33,323 bases of DNA from an uncultured Lachnospiraceae bacterium (lineage in GTDB: Bacteria > Bacillota > Clostridia > Lachnospirales > Lachnospiraceae): contig CALWRQ010000019.1 of assembly GCA_944383965.1 (NCBI GenBank), positions 1-33,323 of the forward strand, written 5' to 3'. Under the pieces are notes generated by a model. The model was not told the origin of the DNA. It was given only the letters and a program-made list of their open reading frames with translations, and made no database searches. Positions 1 through 8,292 of this stretch are shown in pieces (within the stretch, counting starts at the first letter, position 1; each line of letters starts with the position of its first letter). The position numbers and the translations under genes were made by a program.

Positions 1-14
1 CTTTTTTCTTTTTA

Positions 15-860
15 TCAGCCTACCAGAGCCGTCACTCCGAAATAGGCGAGCACGATGATTCCCAGCACAATTCTGTAATATCCGAAAAACTTGAAATCAT
101 TATTTCTGATATATCCCATCAGGAATTTAATGGAATATACAGAAACCAGGAATGCGACCATCATTCCGAAAATCAGGTAAAAAACCTGAGGACCGGTAAA
201 ACTGTTCCCGTCCAGAAAATACTTTACGATCTTCAGGCCGCTTGCTCCGAACATCACCGGAATTCCCAGGAAAAAGGAGAACTCTGCAGCTGCGCTTCTG
301 GAGCACCCCAGAACCATGGCTCCCAAAATGGTCGCTCCGGACCGGGAGGTTCCGGGAATCATGGCCAGCACCTGAAACAGTCCGATATAAAAGGCCAGCT
401 GATAGGAAATCTGTCCGACCTTCTGGACCTCCATCACTTTTCCGTAGTTTCTGTTCTCCAGCATAATAAACAGCACGCCGTAAAGGATCAGCATGGCGGA
501 CACCACATAGGCATTGTCCATAAGCACCGCATCGATCCAGTCATTGAGCAGAAGCCCGAACACCATGGCCGGCAGACAGGCTACCACGATCTTTGACCAG
601 AGCCGCAGGGTTGCACGCTTCTGCGCCGGCTTTTTCCTTCTGCTGAAGGGATTCAGACGGTGAAAATAGATCACCAGCACCGCCAGAATGGCACCCAGCT
701 GGATCACCACATTGAACATGTTCACGAACGCTTCCGGCTGCTTGAACTGCACGATCTTGTCTACCAGGATCAGATGTCCCGTGCTGCTGATGGGAAGCCA
801 TTCCGTAAACCCTTCCACAATGCCCAGGACCAGCACCTTTAACGCTTCGATAAAACTCAT
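15..860 (-). CDS. uppP: Undecaprenyl-diphosphatase UppP (BacA family)
   Basis: Integral membrane enzyme that dephosphorylates undecaprenyl diphosphate, recycling the lipid carrier of cell-wall synthesis; family members confer bacitracin resistance. The 281-residue protein has the two family signatures: an EGFTEWLPISSTGHL stretch at about residues 16-30 with the catalytic glutamates, and PGTSRSG at 169-175. Several hydrophobic segments cover most of the chain, and the length is typical. The ATG is preceded by GGAG about 12 bases upstream. It starts 24 bases after the ung stop on the same strand, so it is probably the last gene of the repair operon. The window ends 14 bases past its stop, so no terminator can be judged. 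Confidence 0.96.
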   Translation of the reverse strand: MSFIEALKVLVLGIVEGFTEWLPISSTGHLILVDKIVQFKQPEAFVNMFNVVIQLGAILAVLVIYFHRLNPFSRRKKPAQKRATLRLWSKIVVACLPAMVFGLLLNDWIDAVLMDNAYVVSAMLILYGVLFIMLENRNYGKVMEVQKVGQISYQLAFYIGLFQVLAMIPGTSRSGATILGAMVLGCSRSAAAEFSFFLGIPVMFGASGLKIVKYFLDGNSFTGPQVFYLIFGMMVAFLVSVYSIKFLMGYIRNNDFKFFGYYRIVLGIIVLAYFGVTALVG

Positions 861-884
861 ATACTATCCCACTCCATTCTGTCT

Positions 885-1559
885 TCAAATGTTCTCGATC
901 TGCCAGTCAATAGGCTCTATCCCGTTCTCCTCCAGAAATTGATTGGTCCTGCTGAACGGACGGCTGCCGAAAAATCCGCGGTACGCGGAAAGAGGACTGG
1001 GGTGAGGAGCCTCCAGAATCAGATGCTTCGGATTGTTCAGCATGGCCTTTTTCATCTGCGCCGGCCGCCCCCACAGGATAAAGACCATGGGCCGGTCCTG
1101 TTCATTCAGGATGCGGATCGCTGCATCCGTAAACTCTTCCCAGCCGATCCCCCGATGGGAATTGGCCTGATGCGCCCGGACGGTGAGCACCGTATTCAGC
1201 AGCATCACTCCCTGGTCCGCCCATTTCTTCAGATATCCATTATTGGGAATATAGCAGCCCAGGTCATCATGAAGTTCCTGATAGATATTCACCAGCGACG
1301 GAGGAATCTCCACATCCGGCTTTACGGAAAAGCAGAGTCCGTGCGCCTGCCCCACATTGTGATAAGGGTCCTGTCCAAGGATCACCGCCTTCACTCTGGA
1401 AAGGGGTGTAAACTCAAACGCATTGAAAATATCATTGGCATCCGGGAATATCTGTCTTGTTTCATATTCACTCTTTACCGTTTCATAGAGCTTTTTGTAA
1501 TAAGGCTTCTTAAACTCAGCGCTCATCGGGCCGAGCCAGTCATTGCTGATAGCCCCCAT
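885..1559 (-). CDS. ung: Uracil-DNA glycosylase, family 1
   Basis: Excises uracil from DNA as the first step of base-excision repair. The active-site motif GQDPYH lies at residues 62-67 with the catalytic Asp64, and the DNA-binding HPSPLS motif at 186-191. The 224-residue length is normal for family 1. I place the start at the ATG at 1559 because AGGAGG sits 7 bases upstream; a GTG two codons earlier would lie almost on top of that ribosome site. It follows the Sir2-like gene by 66 bases with no visible terminator and precedes uppP closely, so it is likely in the sbcDC transcript. Confidence 0.97.
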   Translation of the reverse strand: MGAISNDWLGPMSAEFKKPYYKKLYETVKSEYETRQIFPDANDIFNAFEFTPLSRVKAVILGQDPYHNVGQAHGLCFSVKPDVEIPPSLVNIYQELHDDLGCYIPNNGYLKKWADQGVMLLNTVLTVRAHQANSHRGIGWEEFTDAAIRILNEQDRPMVFILWGRPAQMKKAMLNNPKHLILEAPHPSPLSAYRGFFGSRPFSRTNQFLEENGIEPIDWQIENI

Positions 1560-1625
1560 ATTCACTCCTCCTCGTTTCCTTTGTATTCTGTGATGCGGAC
1601 ATATTTCATCATTCTTAACATTTTA

Positions 1626-2261
1626 TCACAGTTTTTCTACAAATTCCACGGAATTTTCTCTTACAGACAGGGCTTTTTCCCTGATTTCGTCTGAAATCTG
1701 AGGAAATTCTTTGCTTATTCGATACATATGCGCCTTGTTATTGAAAAATACAGTCTTTTCAAAAGGCCAGCGAACGACCTGCAGCTCCCTCATGCTCATC
1801 CCGGCTCCCAGCTCCAGCACCTCCAGACGGCGGTTCAGGGTACGGGCAAGCCAGGAGGTGTATTCCCTCCAGCTGATCAGATACCCTTCTTCAATATAAT
1901 GTTCTGCGTCCACCGTATTGGGAATCAGATCTGCTCCGCAGTGAGGACATTTTCCGTCCGGAACCTCTCCCTCCTCCCAGATATCCTTGGTGCAGGCCTC
2001 TCTGCACTGGAACCAGTGAAGATTGCCGCAGGGAGCGGTGATTCTTTTTCCGTCCAGGCCGGATTGGAGGATCTCTCCGTCCACACTGACCGTTACAATA
2101 AAATAGTCCTTCCCATCCAGAAGACGTCCGAGAGCCTTATAGGCCCGCGCGGCCTCCGTCCGGTCCAGTGTTCCCCATTCTGCTCCCAGCCCTACCAGAA
2201 CCTTTTCTGCGCCTCTGATCCGTTCTGCCAGTTCTTCCGTTATATTATTCTTTTCTTCCAT
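1626..2261 (-). CDS. Sir2-like protein with degenerate catalytic site and zinc knuckles
   Basis: A 211-residue protein that follows the sirtuin plan but lacks key residues. Seen: a GLGAEW stretch (24-29) where sirtuins have the NAD-binding GAGxS and a downstream GIPxFR, which is missing here; TVSVDG (57-62) where the family has TxNxDG, so Asn is Ser; CGN (78-80) where the catalytic His-Gly should be; zinc-type cysteines at 86, 90, 105 and 108; and a C-terminal LELGAGM/WPFEK stretch like the second half of the Rossmann fold. Inference: it may bind a nucleotide but is unlikely to be a normal deacylase. The ATG at 2261 has GGAG 5 bases upstream; a GTG at 2303 would overlap the end of sbcC. Its place directly after sbcC suggests a repair or stress link, which is not proven. 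Confidence 0.7.
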   Translation of the reverse strand: MEEKNNITEELAERIRGAEKVLVGLGAEWGTLDRTEAARAYKALGRLLDGKDYFIVTVSVDGEILQSGLDGKRITAPCGNLHWFQCREACTKDIWEEGEVPDGKCPHCGADLIPNTVDAEHYIEEGYLISWREYTSWLARTLNRRLEVLELGAGMSMRELQVVRWPFEKTVFFNNKAHMYRISKEFPQISDEIREKALSVRENSVEFVEKL

Positions 2262-2296
2262 ATCTGCTCCATGCTCCTTTCCGCCTTTTCTTTCTG

Positions 2297-5200
2297 TCAG
2301 CACAATATCCTGATCCGGCTGCCTCCGGTCCGGTCTTTTGTCACTGCAATCTGTCTGTCAATCTTCTCCTTCAGCTCCGGCACATGGGAAATGATTCCCA
2401 CCAGGCGGTTGCCGTCCGCCAGACCTGCAAGCGCTTTCACCGCCTGTCCCAGAGCTTCTTCATCCAGAGTCCCGAAGCCTTCATCCACAAACATGGTATC
2501 CATCCGGATCCCTCCGGCCACAGACTGGATCTCATCGGACAGGCCCAGGGCCAGCGACAGGGATGCCTGAAAGGATTCTCCTCCGGACAGGGTCTTTACA
2601 CTTCTCTCCGATCCGTTGTAATGGTCGATCACATCCAGCTCCAGCCCGGTCTGGCTCTGATTATTTTCTGCCTGCTTCCGGCGTTTCAGTTCATACTGTC
2701 CCCCGCTCATCACCATAAAGCGGGTATTGGCTCTCTGAATGATCCGGTCAAAGTAAGCCGTCTGCACATAAGTCTCCAGCATGATCTTTTCTTTTCCGCT
2801 CACATTTCCTCCGGCAGTATTCCAGAGGGCTCGTACCATGGCCCACTGATGCTCCAGTTCCTCCAGCTTTCCGGAATGAGTTCGGATATTTTCCAGAGCA
2901 GACCTGTTTGCGCGGATTCTGGAAAAAAGGACCTTCTGCCGTCCTGTCATCCGTTCCCGCTCTGCTGCCAGAAACGCCCGTCTCGCCTCTGCTGCAGAGC
3001 GGTCAAAACCCGTCTGGCGCTCCAGCTGCTGCTTCATCTGGCCGATCCGTCCTTCCAGCTCCGCCTGTTCCTGAACCGCCCGGTTCCACCGGTCTGCGGC
3101 CAGCTCCTGCGCCTTTTTCATCCGGCTGATCTTCTCTGCCGTCTCCGCTGCCCGGCGGAGTGCCTGCTCTTTATCTCTGCAGCGCAGTCCGTCCTGCAGT
3201 GCTTTGAGCTGTACCATCATTTCCTCTTTCCTGCTTTCGGATGCTGCCGCAGCCCTGGCAATCTGTGCCAGCGCCTCTTCCCCTATGCGGCAGCTTTCTT
3301 CCGTCTCCGGAATTTTTTTTCTCAGCTCCTGCCTTCTGGCCGCCCGTCTTCTCTCCCTCTCCAGTCGTTCGTCCAGATCCTTCAGGGTCTCTTTCTCCGC
3401 CTTCCACAGCCTTTCCGCTGTTTCTCTGATCTCTCCGTCTTCCGGAATCTCCGGGAAGTCCTTTGCCCGGTTTCTGATCCTGGCCCGCAGGATGGAGATC
3501 TGGCCCTCCAGCGTTCCCTTCTTCCCTTTTGCTTCCTCCAGAGACGCTGTAAGCTGCTCTTCTCTTCCCTTCTGTTTCTTTTCTTCTTCCTCCTGTCTCT
3601 GACACAGGTTCTCTTTTTCCTCCTTCAGTCGGATCCTGTCCCCTGCGGCCTCCAGCGCTCTTCTGATCTCGTTCTGCCGTCTCCGGCTCTCCTCTTTCGC
3701 CGCCGCAAGGATCTTTTCCGCCTGCTCCGCATCTCCGTTTCCCGTAAGCTTTTCCAGGCGTGAGCGCACTGCTTCCGTCTTTGCCCGGACCTCTCCCAGA
3801 CGCCTTCCTGCCCGGGCGCTGGCCTGTTCTCCGGCCTTTCTCGCTTCCTCCCATGCTTTTCCGGCCTTTTTCAGTTCCTGCTCCGACGGAGCTTCCTCCG
3901 TCCTCAAGGCAGGTGCCGGATGGGACAGCGAGCCGCAGACCGGACAGGGTTTCCCCTGTTCCAGCGTTTCTGCCAGAATTCCCGCCTGGCTGTCCAGAAA
4001 GGCCCGTTCCATTTGGTTATAGATCCTGCCCAGAGTCTCTGCCTTCTCCATAGCCTCCCTGTAGACTTTTCCTTCCTGCTCGTATTCCGTCTGCAGTTTC
4101 TTCCGCTCAGCCTGTTCCTGTTCCAGATCCTCAAGCTCCCGGAAGCGGTCTGATTCCCTGTTCAGAAAGCTTTTCAGCTCTGCCTGCTCCCGTTCCGCCC
4201 CCTCCAGAGCTTTCTGCTCCGTTTTCAGACGGGCCAGGATCTCCCCCGCACGCCGTCTCTCCTCCCTGCAGGTTTCCCGTTCCCGTTCCAGCCTGCTGCA
4301 GGATGCCTCTGCCTGCTCCCGTTCCCATTCTCCTATCCGGCAGTTTTTCTCATCTTCCAGCAGCTCCTCCAGAGCCTTCCTTTTTCCTTCTGCCAGGGTC
4401 CTCTCCCGGATCAGTCTCTCCTGCTGCTCCTGTCCCTCTTCCAGGAACTGCTGCTCCTGTTTCATTCTTTCCAGTTCCGCCCGTTTTCCTTCCTCTTCTC
4501 TCCGGATCCGTTCTCCTTCTTCCCCGGCACGGGCCAGGATCTGTTCCTCTTTTCGTATTTTCCTCTGCTGCTCCTCCAGCCGGTCATAAGAAGGAAGTTC
4601 TGCTTCCAGGGCTGCCTGTTCCCGTTCCAGCGCCTGCCTCTCTCCGGTCTTCTCTTCCTCCTTCTCCCGCTCCTGTCTGCGGACTTCCAGGATTTCCCGT
4701 CTCTGTTCCCATTCCTTCTCCAGCTCTGCCAGATTTGCGGCCAGCTGCTCCAGCTGGAGCGCCTGCCCCAGAATCCGGTCTGCCAGTTCCAGCTGCCGGC
4801 TGTTTTCATTCAGTTCCTGTTCCAGCGCCTGTTCTTCCTGCCTGTCACCGGCCAGAATCCTCTCAATCAGCTCCGTAACCTCTGCCGTGGGAAGCTCCCC
4901 GGCCGCAGCCCGGGCCGTCTCCAGAGCTGTCTCTTCCTCTCCCGGCCTGTCCGGCGCCATGATCCCGCTCATATACTGGATCACCCCTGCCTTTTCCCTG
5001 TCGCACAGGGTCTTCAGCCGCGAACTCTCCTCTCTGAGCTTTTCCTGAAGTTTCTGGTAACACCCGGTCCTGAAAATTTCCCGGAAAATTCCCTGACGTT
5101 CTTTTGTGTCTGCCAGAATCAGCTTCATAAAATCTCCCTGGGCAATCATGGCGATCTGGGAAAACTGATTCCTGTCCACTCCCAGGATCTCCTTCACTGC

Positions 5201-5599
5201 CCGGTTCACCTCTTTCAGCTTCGTCACTGTCCGGCCGTCCTGAAAAGTCAGCTCCGCCTCCGCTCTCTGAACCGTCATGCCGCCGCCACGCTTTGCAGGA
5301 CGCTCATATTCCGGATTCCTCCTGACCGTATAGATCTTCTCCCCATAGGAAAAGGTCAGTTCCACCTCTGTAGGCACAGATGGGTCCGCATATTTGGAAC
5401 GGAGCATGGACGGCTCCCTGTTTCCGCCGCTGGCTTCCCCGTAGAGAGCAAAGGCAATGGCGTCAAAAATCGTCGTTTTTCCCGCTCCCGTATCTCCGGT
5501 GATCAGATAAAGCCCCTTTTCTCCCAGCTCTGTCATGTCCAGCCGTTCCTCGCCCGCATAAGGGCCGAAAGCGGAAATCCTTAAACGTATCGGCTTCAT
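2297..5599 (-). CDS. sbcC: Exonuclease subunit SbcC (Rad50-like ATPase)
   Basis: ATPase subunit of the SbcCD nuclease, which opens and cuts DNA hairpins and blocked double-strand ends. The 1100-residue protein has Walker A GDTGAGKTT at 35-43 and a very long Glu/Arg/Gln-rich coiled coil broken by the zinc hook CPVC at 552-555. The second coil returns to the ABC signature TLSGGES near residue 1000 and to Walker B/D-loop VDEGFGTLDE near 1035. Its ATG overlaps the sbcD stop by 4 bases, which implies translational coupling. The coding strand is so rich in Glu, Arg and Lys codons that several long opposite-strand ORFs appear; these are artefacts. Confidence 0.97.
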   Translation of the reverse strand: MKPIRLRISAFGPYAGEERLDMTELGEKGLYLITGDTGAGKTTIFDAIAFALYGEASGGNREPSMLRSKYADPSVPTEVELTFSYGEKIYTVRRNPEYERPAKRGGGMTVQRAEAELTFQDGRTVTKLKEVNRAVKEILGVDRNQFSQIAMIAQGDFMKLILADTKERQGIFREIFRTGCYQKLQEKLREESSRLKTLCDREKAGVIQYMSGIMAPDRPGEEETALETARAAAGELPTAEVTELIERILAGDRQEEQALEQELNENSRQLELADRILGQALQLEQLAANLAELEKEWEQRREILEVRRQEREKEEEKTGERQALEREQAALEAELPSYDRLEEQQRKIRKEEQILARAGEEGERIRREEEGKRAELERMKQEQQFLEEGQEQQERLIRERTLAEGKRKALEELLEDEKNCRIGEWEREQAEASCSRLERERETCREERRRAGEILARLKTEQKALEGAEREQAELKSFLNRESDRFRELEDLEQEQAERKKLQTEYEQEGKVYREAMEKAETLGRIYNQMERAFLDSQAGILAETLEQGKPCPVCGSLSHPAPALRTEEAPSEQELKKAGKAWEEARKAGEQASARAGRRLGEVRAKTEAVRSRLEKLTGNGDAEQAEKILAAAKEESRRRQNEIRRALEAAGDRIRLKEEKENLCQRQEEEEKKQKGREEQLTASLEEAKGKKGTLEGQISILRARIRNRAKDFPEIPEDGEIRETAERLWKAEKETLKDLDERLERERRRAARRQELRKKIPETEESCRIGEEALAQIARAAAASESRKEEMMVQLKALQDGLRCRDKEQALRRAAETAEKISRMKKAQELAADRWNRAVQEQAELEGRIGQMKQQLERQTGFDRSAAEARRAFLAAERERMTGRQKVLFSRIRANRSALENIRTHSGKLEELEHQWAMVRALWNTAGGNVSGKEKIMLETYVQTAYFDRIIQRANTRFMVMSGGQYELKRRKQAENNQSQTGLELDVIDHYNGSERSVKTLSGGESFQASLSLALGLSDEIQSVAGGIRMDTMFVDEGFGTLDEEALGQAVKALAGLADGNRLVGIISHVPELKEKIDRQIAVTKDRTGGSRIRILC

Positions 5600-6732
5600 G
5601 CTTCCTCCTCTCTGATTTCTTCCAGCAGCCGTTTTACCAGCTGTTCCTGCTCATCCGTCATATCCTGATTATTCTGCGCTCTGTAGAGTTCCCGGAACAG
5701 CTCCAGAGGCGTCTTTTGTTCCACCTGCTCCGCCGCCTGTACCAGCCCCGAACTTCTGGTCCGAAGGTTGTCATAATCCAGCCTCATAAGATTGGGATAG
5801 ATGACTCTCAGCTTTCCTGCCGCGTCCCGGATATCTTCCTCATCCGTCAGTGTGATATGAACATAATCCTCCCGGTTCCTGTCTTCATAAAAGCTCCTCG
5901 CCGTCAGCTCCATATAAGAGCCCCTGATTTCCTTCATATCCCGTCTGGGAATCAGGGGAATGGTCCTCACAGTCAGATCTCCCTTTTTTCCCAGCTCCGC
6001 AACCGTCACGGACTTTTCCTGACCTGCCTCGGAAAAAGAATATTTCAGAGGCGTTCCGCAATATCTCACCCGTTCTGATCCGATATTCTGCGGACCGTGG
6101 ATATGTCCCAGCGCCACATAGTCAAAGGGCTCAAAGACCGATGCATCCACGTTGTCCATTCCTCCCACAGAGATCTCCTCTGATTCGGACCGGGCCGCCC
6201 CTGTGACAAACTGGTGTGCCACCAGAATATTCCGCATTGTTCTGTCCGGCGCCATTTCCTCCACCGCCGTCCTGACCGCATCCGTATAGGAAAGAATCTC
6301 CCGTTCCGGGAAAAACCCCCGTACCGCAGACGGTTTTATAAACGGAAGCAGATACACCTGCACAGCCCCCCACCGGTCCTCCAGCCTTACGGAAGCCGTT
6401 CTTCCGTCATAGACCCGGGAAATATGAATCCCGCTTCTTTCCATGAGCCGGGATCCGAAGGAAAGCCGTTCCGGCGAGTCGTGGTTTCCGCTGATCAGAA
6501 ACGTTTCCGTTCCGGTCTCGGAAAGGCTGGTCAGAAACCAGTCAAACAGCCGGACCGCTTCTGCGGAGGGGACCGCCTTGTCATAAATGTCCCCCGCCAG
6601 AAGGACTCCGTCGGGCTGCTCCTGCCGGATGATCCGGAGAATCTCCTCCAGGATATATTCCTGATCCTCTGTCATGGAAAATTCATTAACCCGTTTTCCC
6701 AGATGAAGATCTGATAAATGGATAAATTTCAT
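5596..6732 (-). CDS. sbcD: Exonuclease subunit SbcD (Mre11-like nuclease)
   Basis: Metal-dependent phosphoesterase subunit of SbcCD. The 378-residue protein shows the five metal-site motifs in order: DLHLG (8-12), GDIYD (47-51), SGNHD (81-85), a His at about 173 and GHIHG (209-213). This is the usual SbcD/Mre11 layout and length. It is the first gene of the operon and its last codon overlaps the sbcC start. An AAAGGTG ribosome site lies about 10 bases before the ATG. I could not identify a convincing minus-strand promoter in the 188 bases shared with the divergent rlmI. Confidence 0.97.
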   Translation of the reverse strand: MKFIHLSDLHLGKRVNEFSMTEDQEYILEEILRIIRQEQPDGVLLAGDIYDKAVPSAEAVRLFDWFLTSLSETGTETFLISGNHDSPERLSFGSRLMERSGIHISRVYDGRTASVRLEDRWGAVQVYLLPFIKPSAVRGFFPEREILSYTDAVRTAVEEMAPDRTMRNILVAHQFVTGAARSESEEISVGGMDNVDASVFEPFDYVALGHIHGPQNIGSERVRYCGTPLKYSFSEAGQEKSVTVAELGKKGDLTVRTIPLIPRRDMKEIRGSYMELTARSFYEDRNREDYVHITLTDEEDIRDAAGKLRVIYPNLMRLDYDNLRTRSSGLVQAAEQVEQKTPLELFRELYRAQNNQDMTDEQEQLVKRLLEEIREEEA

Positions 6733-6833
6733 TCTCTTCGTTCACCTTTCTGTTTTCTGCTCTGCCTGAAGCGTTCTGTCTCCTATCTTATCACAAATCT
6801 TCTTACGGGCGAATCCTTTCTTTGAAAAGTCTA

Positions 6834-6863
6834 TTGCCATGGGCCCCCGCCATCTTCTATAAT
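6834..6863 (+). promoter_or_regulatory. Sigma-A promoter of rlmI
   Basis: TTGCCA (6834-6839), an 18-base spacer and TATAAT (6858-6863) precede rlmI. The -10 lies inside a perfect 7-1-7 inverted repeat (6855-6869). The leader also has a 10-bp palindrome GTGATATCAC at 6878-6887 and a small GC hairpin at 6888-6900. Confidence 0.7.
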
Positions 6864-6920
6864 ATAGAATGAGATGAGTGATATCACGCCCGAAACGGGC
6901 ATACAGAAAGGATCATACAC

Positions 6921-8123
6921 ATGGAACAGGCAACAGTACACATAAAAAAAGGCGAAGCCCGCTCTTTCAAGGCAGGCGGACTGTGGATCTATGACAATGA
7001 GATTGCATCTGTTACCGGGGACTTCGAAAACGGAGATATGGTAACCGTGGAGGATTTTGACGGCTATTTCCTGGGATACGGTTTTATCAACACTCAGTCA
7101 AAAATCACCGTACGGATCATGTCCCGGAAAAAGGATACGGAAGTAAATGATGATTTTATTGAAATGCGGGTGCGCAATGCCTGGGAATACAGGAAAAATA
7201 CCGTGGATACGGGAAGCTGCCGCCTGATCTTCGGAGAGGCGGATTTCCTTCCGGGTATTGTTGTAGACAAGTTTTCCGATGTGCTGGTGGTGGAATCCCT
7301 GGCTCTGGGAATCGAGCGCTGGAAACCGGTCATCCTGGAAAAGCTGAAACAGGTTCTGGCCGAAGACGGAATCCTGATCCGCGGAATCTACGAACGCAGC
7401 GATGCGAAGGTACGGCTCCAGGAGGGACTTCCCCGGTACAAAGGCTTCATCGGAGAACCTTTTGACACCAAAGTGCAGATCACGGAAAACGGCGTAAACT
7501 ATATTGTAGACGTGGAAGACGGACAGAAAACCGGATTCTTCCTGGACCAGAAATACAACCGTCTGGCCATCCAGAAGCTCTGCCCCGGCCGGCGGGTGCT
7601 GGACTGCTTCACCCACACCGGCTCTTTCGCCCTGAACGCAGGCATTGCCGGTGCCTCATCCGTTCTCGGCGTGGATGCCTCCGAACTGGGCGTTGCCCAG
7701 GCCCGTGAAAACGCGGAGCTGAACGGCCTCTCCGATCGGGTCTCCTTCGTCTGTGCGGACGTCTTTGACCTGCTGCCCGAGCTGGAGGCCAAGGGAGAAC
7801 AGTTCGACGTGGTCATCCTGGACCCGCCGGCATTTACCAAGTCCCGCGCTTCCATAAAAAATGCCGTCAAAGGCTATCGGGAAATCAATATGCGGGGCTT
7901 AAAGCTGGTAAAGGACGGAGGTTTTCTGGCCACCTGTTCCTGTTCCCACTTTATGGATCCGGAGCTTTTCGCAAAAACCATCCGGGAGGCGGCGGGCAGC
8001 TGCCACAAACGGCTGCGTCAGGTAGAATACCGTACCCAGGCGGCGGATCACCCCATTTTGTGGGCGGCAGATTCCTCCTATTATCTGAAATTCTACATTT
8101 TCCAGGTATGTGACGAAAAATAA
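6921..8123 (+). CDS. rlmI: Class I SAM-dependent rRNA methyltransferase, RlmI type
   Basis: Predicted 23S rRNA cytosine-C5 methyltransferase of the RlmI/YccW family. The 400-residue protein has an N-terminal PUA-like RNA-binding region (about 1-75), a central segment, and a Rossmann methyltransferase domain. In that domain, motif I VLDCFTHTGSF lies at 226-236, DPPAFTKS at 301-308 and the Cys-rich CSCSHFM at 339-345. These three motifs and the length match the family. The exact rRNA position is inferred from E. coli RlmI. An AAAGGA ribosome site lies 9 bases before the ATG. It is monocistronic and divergent from sbcD. No GC-rich terminator follows, only AT-rich sequence. Confidence 0.88.
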   Translation: MEQATVHIKKGEARSFKAGGLWIYDNEIASVTGDFENGDMVTVEDFDGYFLGYGFINTQSKITVRIMSRKKDTEVNDDFIEMRVRNAWEYRKNTVDTGSCRLIFGEADFLPGIVVDKFSDVLVVESLALGIERWKPVILEKLKQVLAEDGILIRGIYERSDAKVRLQEGLPRYKGFIGEPFDTKVQITENGVNYIVDVEDGQKTGFFLDQKYNRLAIQKLCPGRRVLDCFTHTGSFALNAGIAGASSVLGVDASELGVAQARENAELNGLSDRVSFVCADVFDLLPELEAKGEQFDVVILDPPAFTKSRASIKNAVKGYREINMRGLKLVKDGGFLATCSCSHFMDPELFAKTIREAAGSCHKRLRQVEYRTQAADHPILWAADSSYYLKFYIFQVCDEK

Positions 8124-8164
8124 TTTTATTTTTTTCCGAAAAACTATTGCTTTTTTTCAAAATC

Positions 8165-8194
8165 TTGTTTATCTATTATATGTGACACTTATAA
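8165..8194 (+). promoter_or_regulatory. Probable promoter of purC
   Basis: TTGTTT (8165-8170), an 18-base spacer and TTATAA (8189-8194); TATAAA one base later is an alternative -10. Transcription would start around 8201-8203, which is almost at the ATG of the short ORF described next. Confidence 0.5.
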
Positions 8195-8201
8195 ATAGCT
8201 C

Positions 8202-8291
8202 ATGACTAAGAAGCGCAGATTAACCAGGCGATTTCCTTCTCCTGGCGCACTCCTGCCAGAGCACGAAAAAACGAAAGAGCGAGGTATGTGA
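8202..8291 (+). CDS. Possible 29-residue leader ORF upstream of purC
   Basis: An uninterrupted 29-codon ORF (ATG at 8202, TGA at 8289-8291) ends one base before the purC ATG. It is very basic, starting MTKKRRLTRR. No ribosome site is visible in front of it; if the promoter call is right, the mRNA would begin almost at its ATG, making it leaderless. Its second half contains the purC ribosome site GAGG. The same segment can form two mutually exclusive hairpins: CCAGG/CCTGG (8224-8245) and CTGGC/GCCAG (8242-8259). It may be a real leader peptide, a structured leader without translation, or chance. Confidence 0.3.
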   Translation: MTKKRRLTRRFPSPGALLPEHEKTKERGM

Positions 8292-8292
8292 A

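Noticed and set aside
2384-4878. Long plus-strand ORFs opposite sbcC, up to 459 codons
   Set aside because: They mirror the biased Glu/Arg/Gln codons of the SbcC coiled coil, have no ribosome sites and give Pro/Ser/Leu-rich low-complexity proteins.
6733-6833. Minus-strand promoter for sbcDC
   Set aside because: Only weak -10-like sequences such as TAAGAT, without a matching -35.
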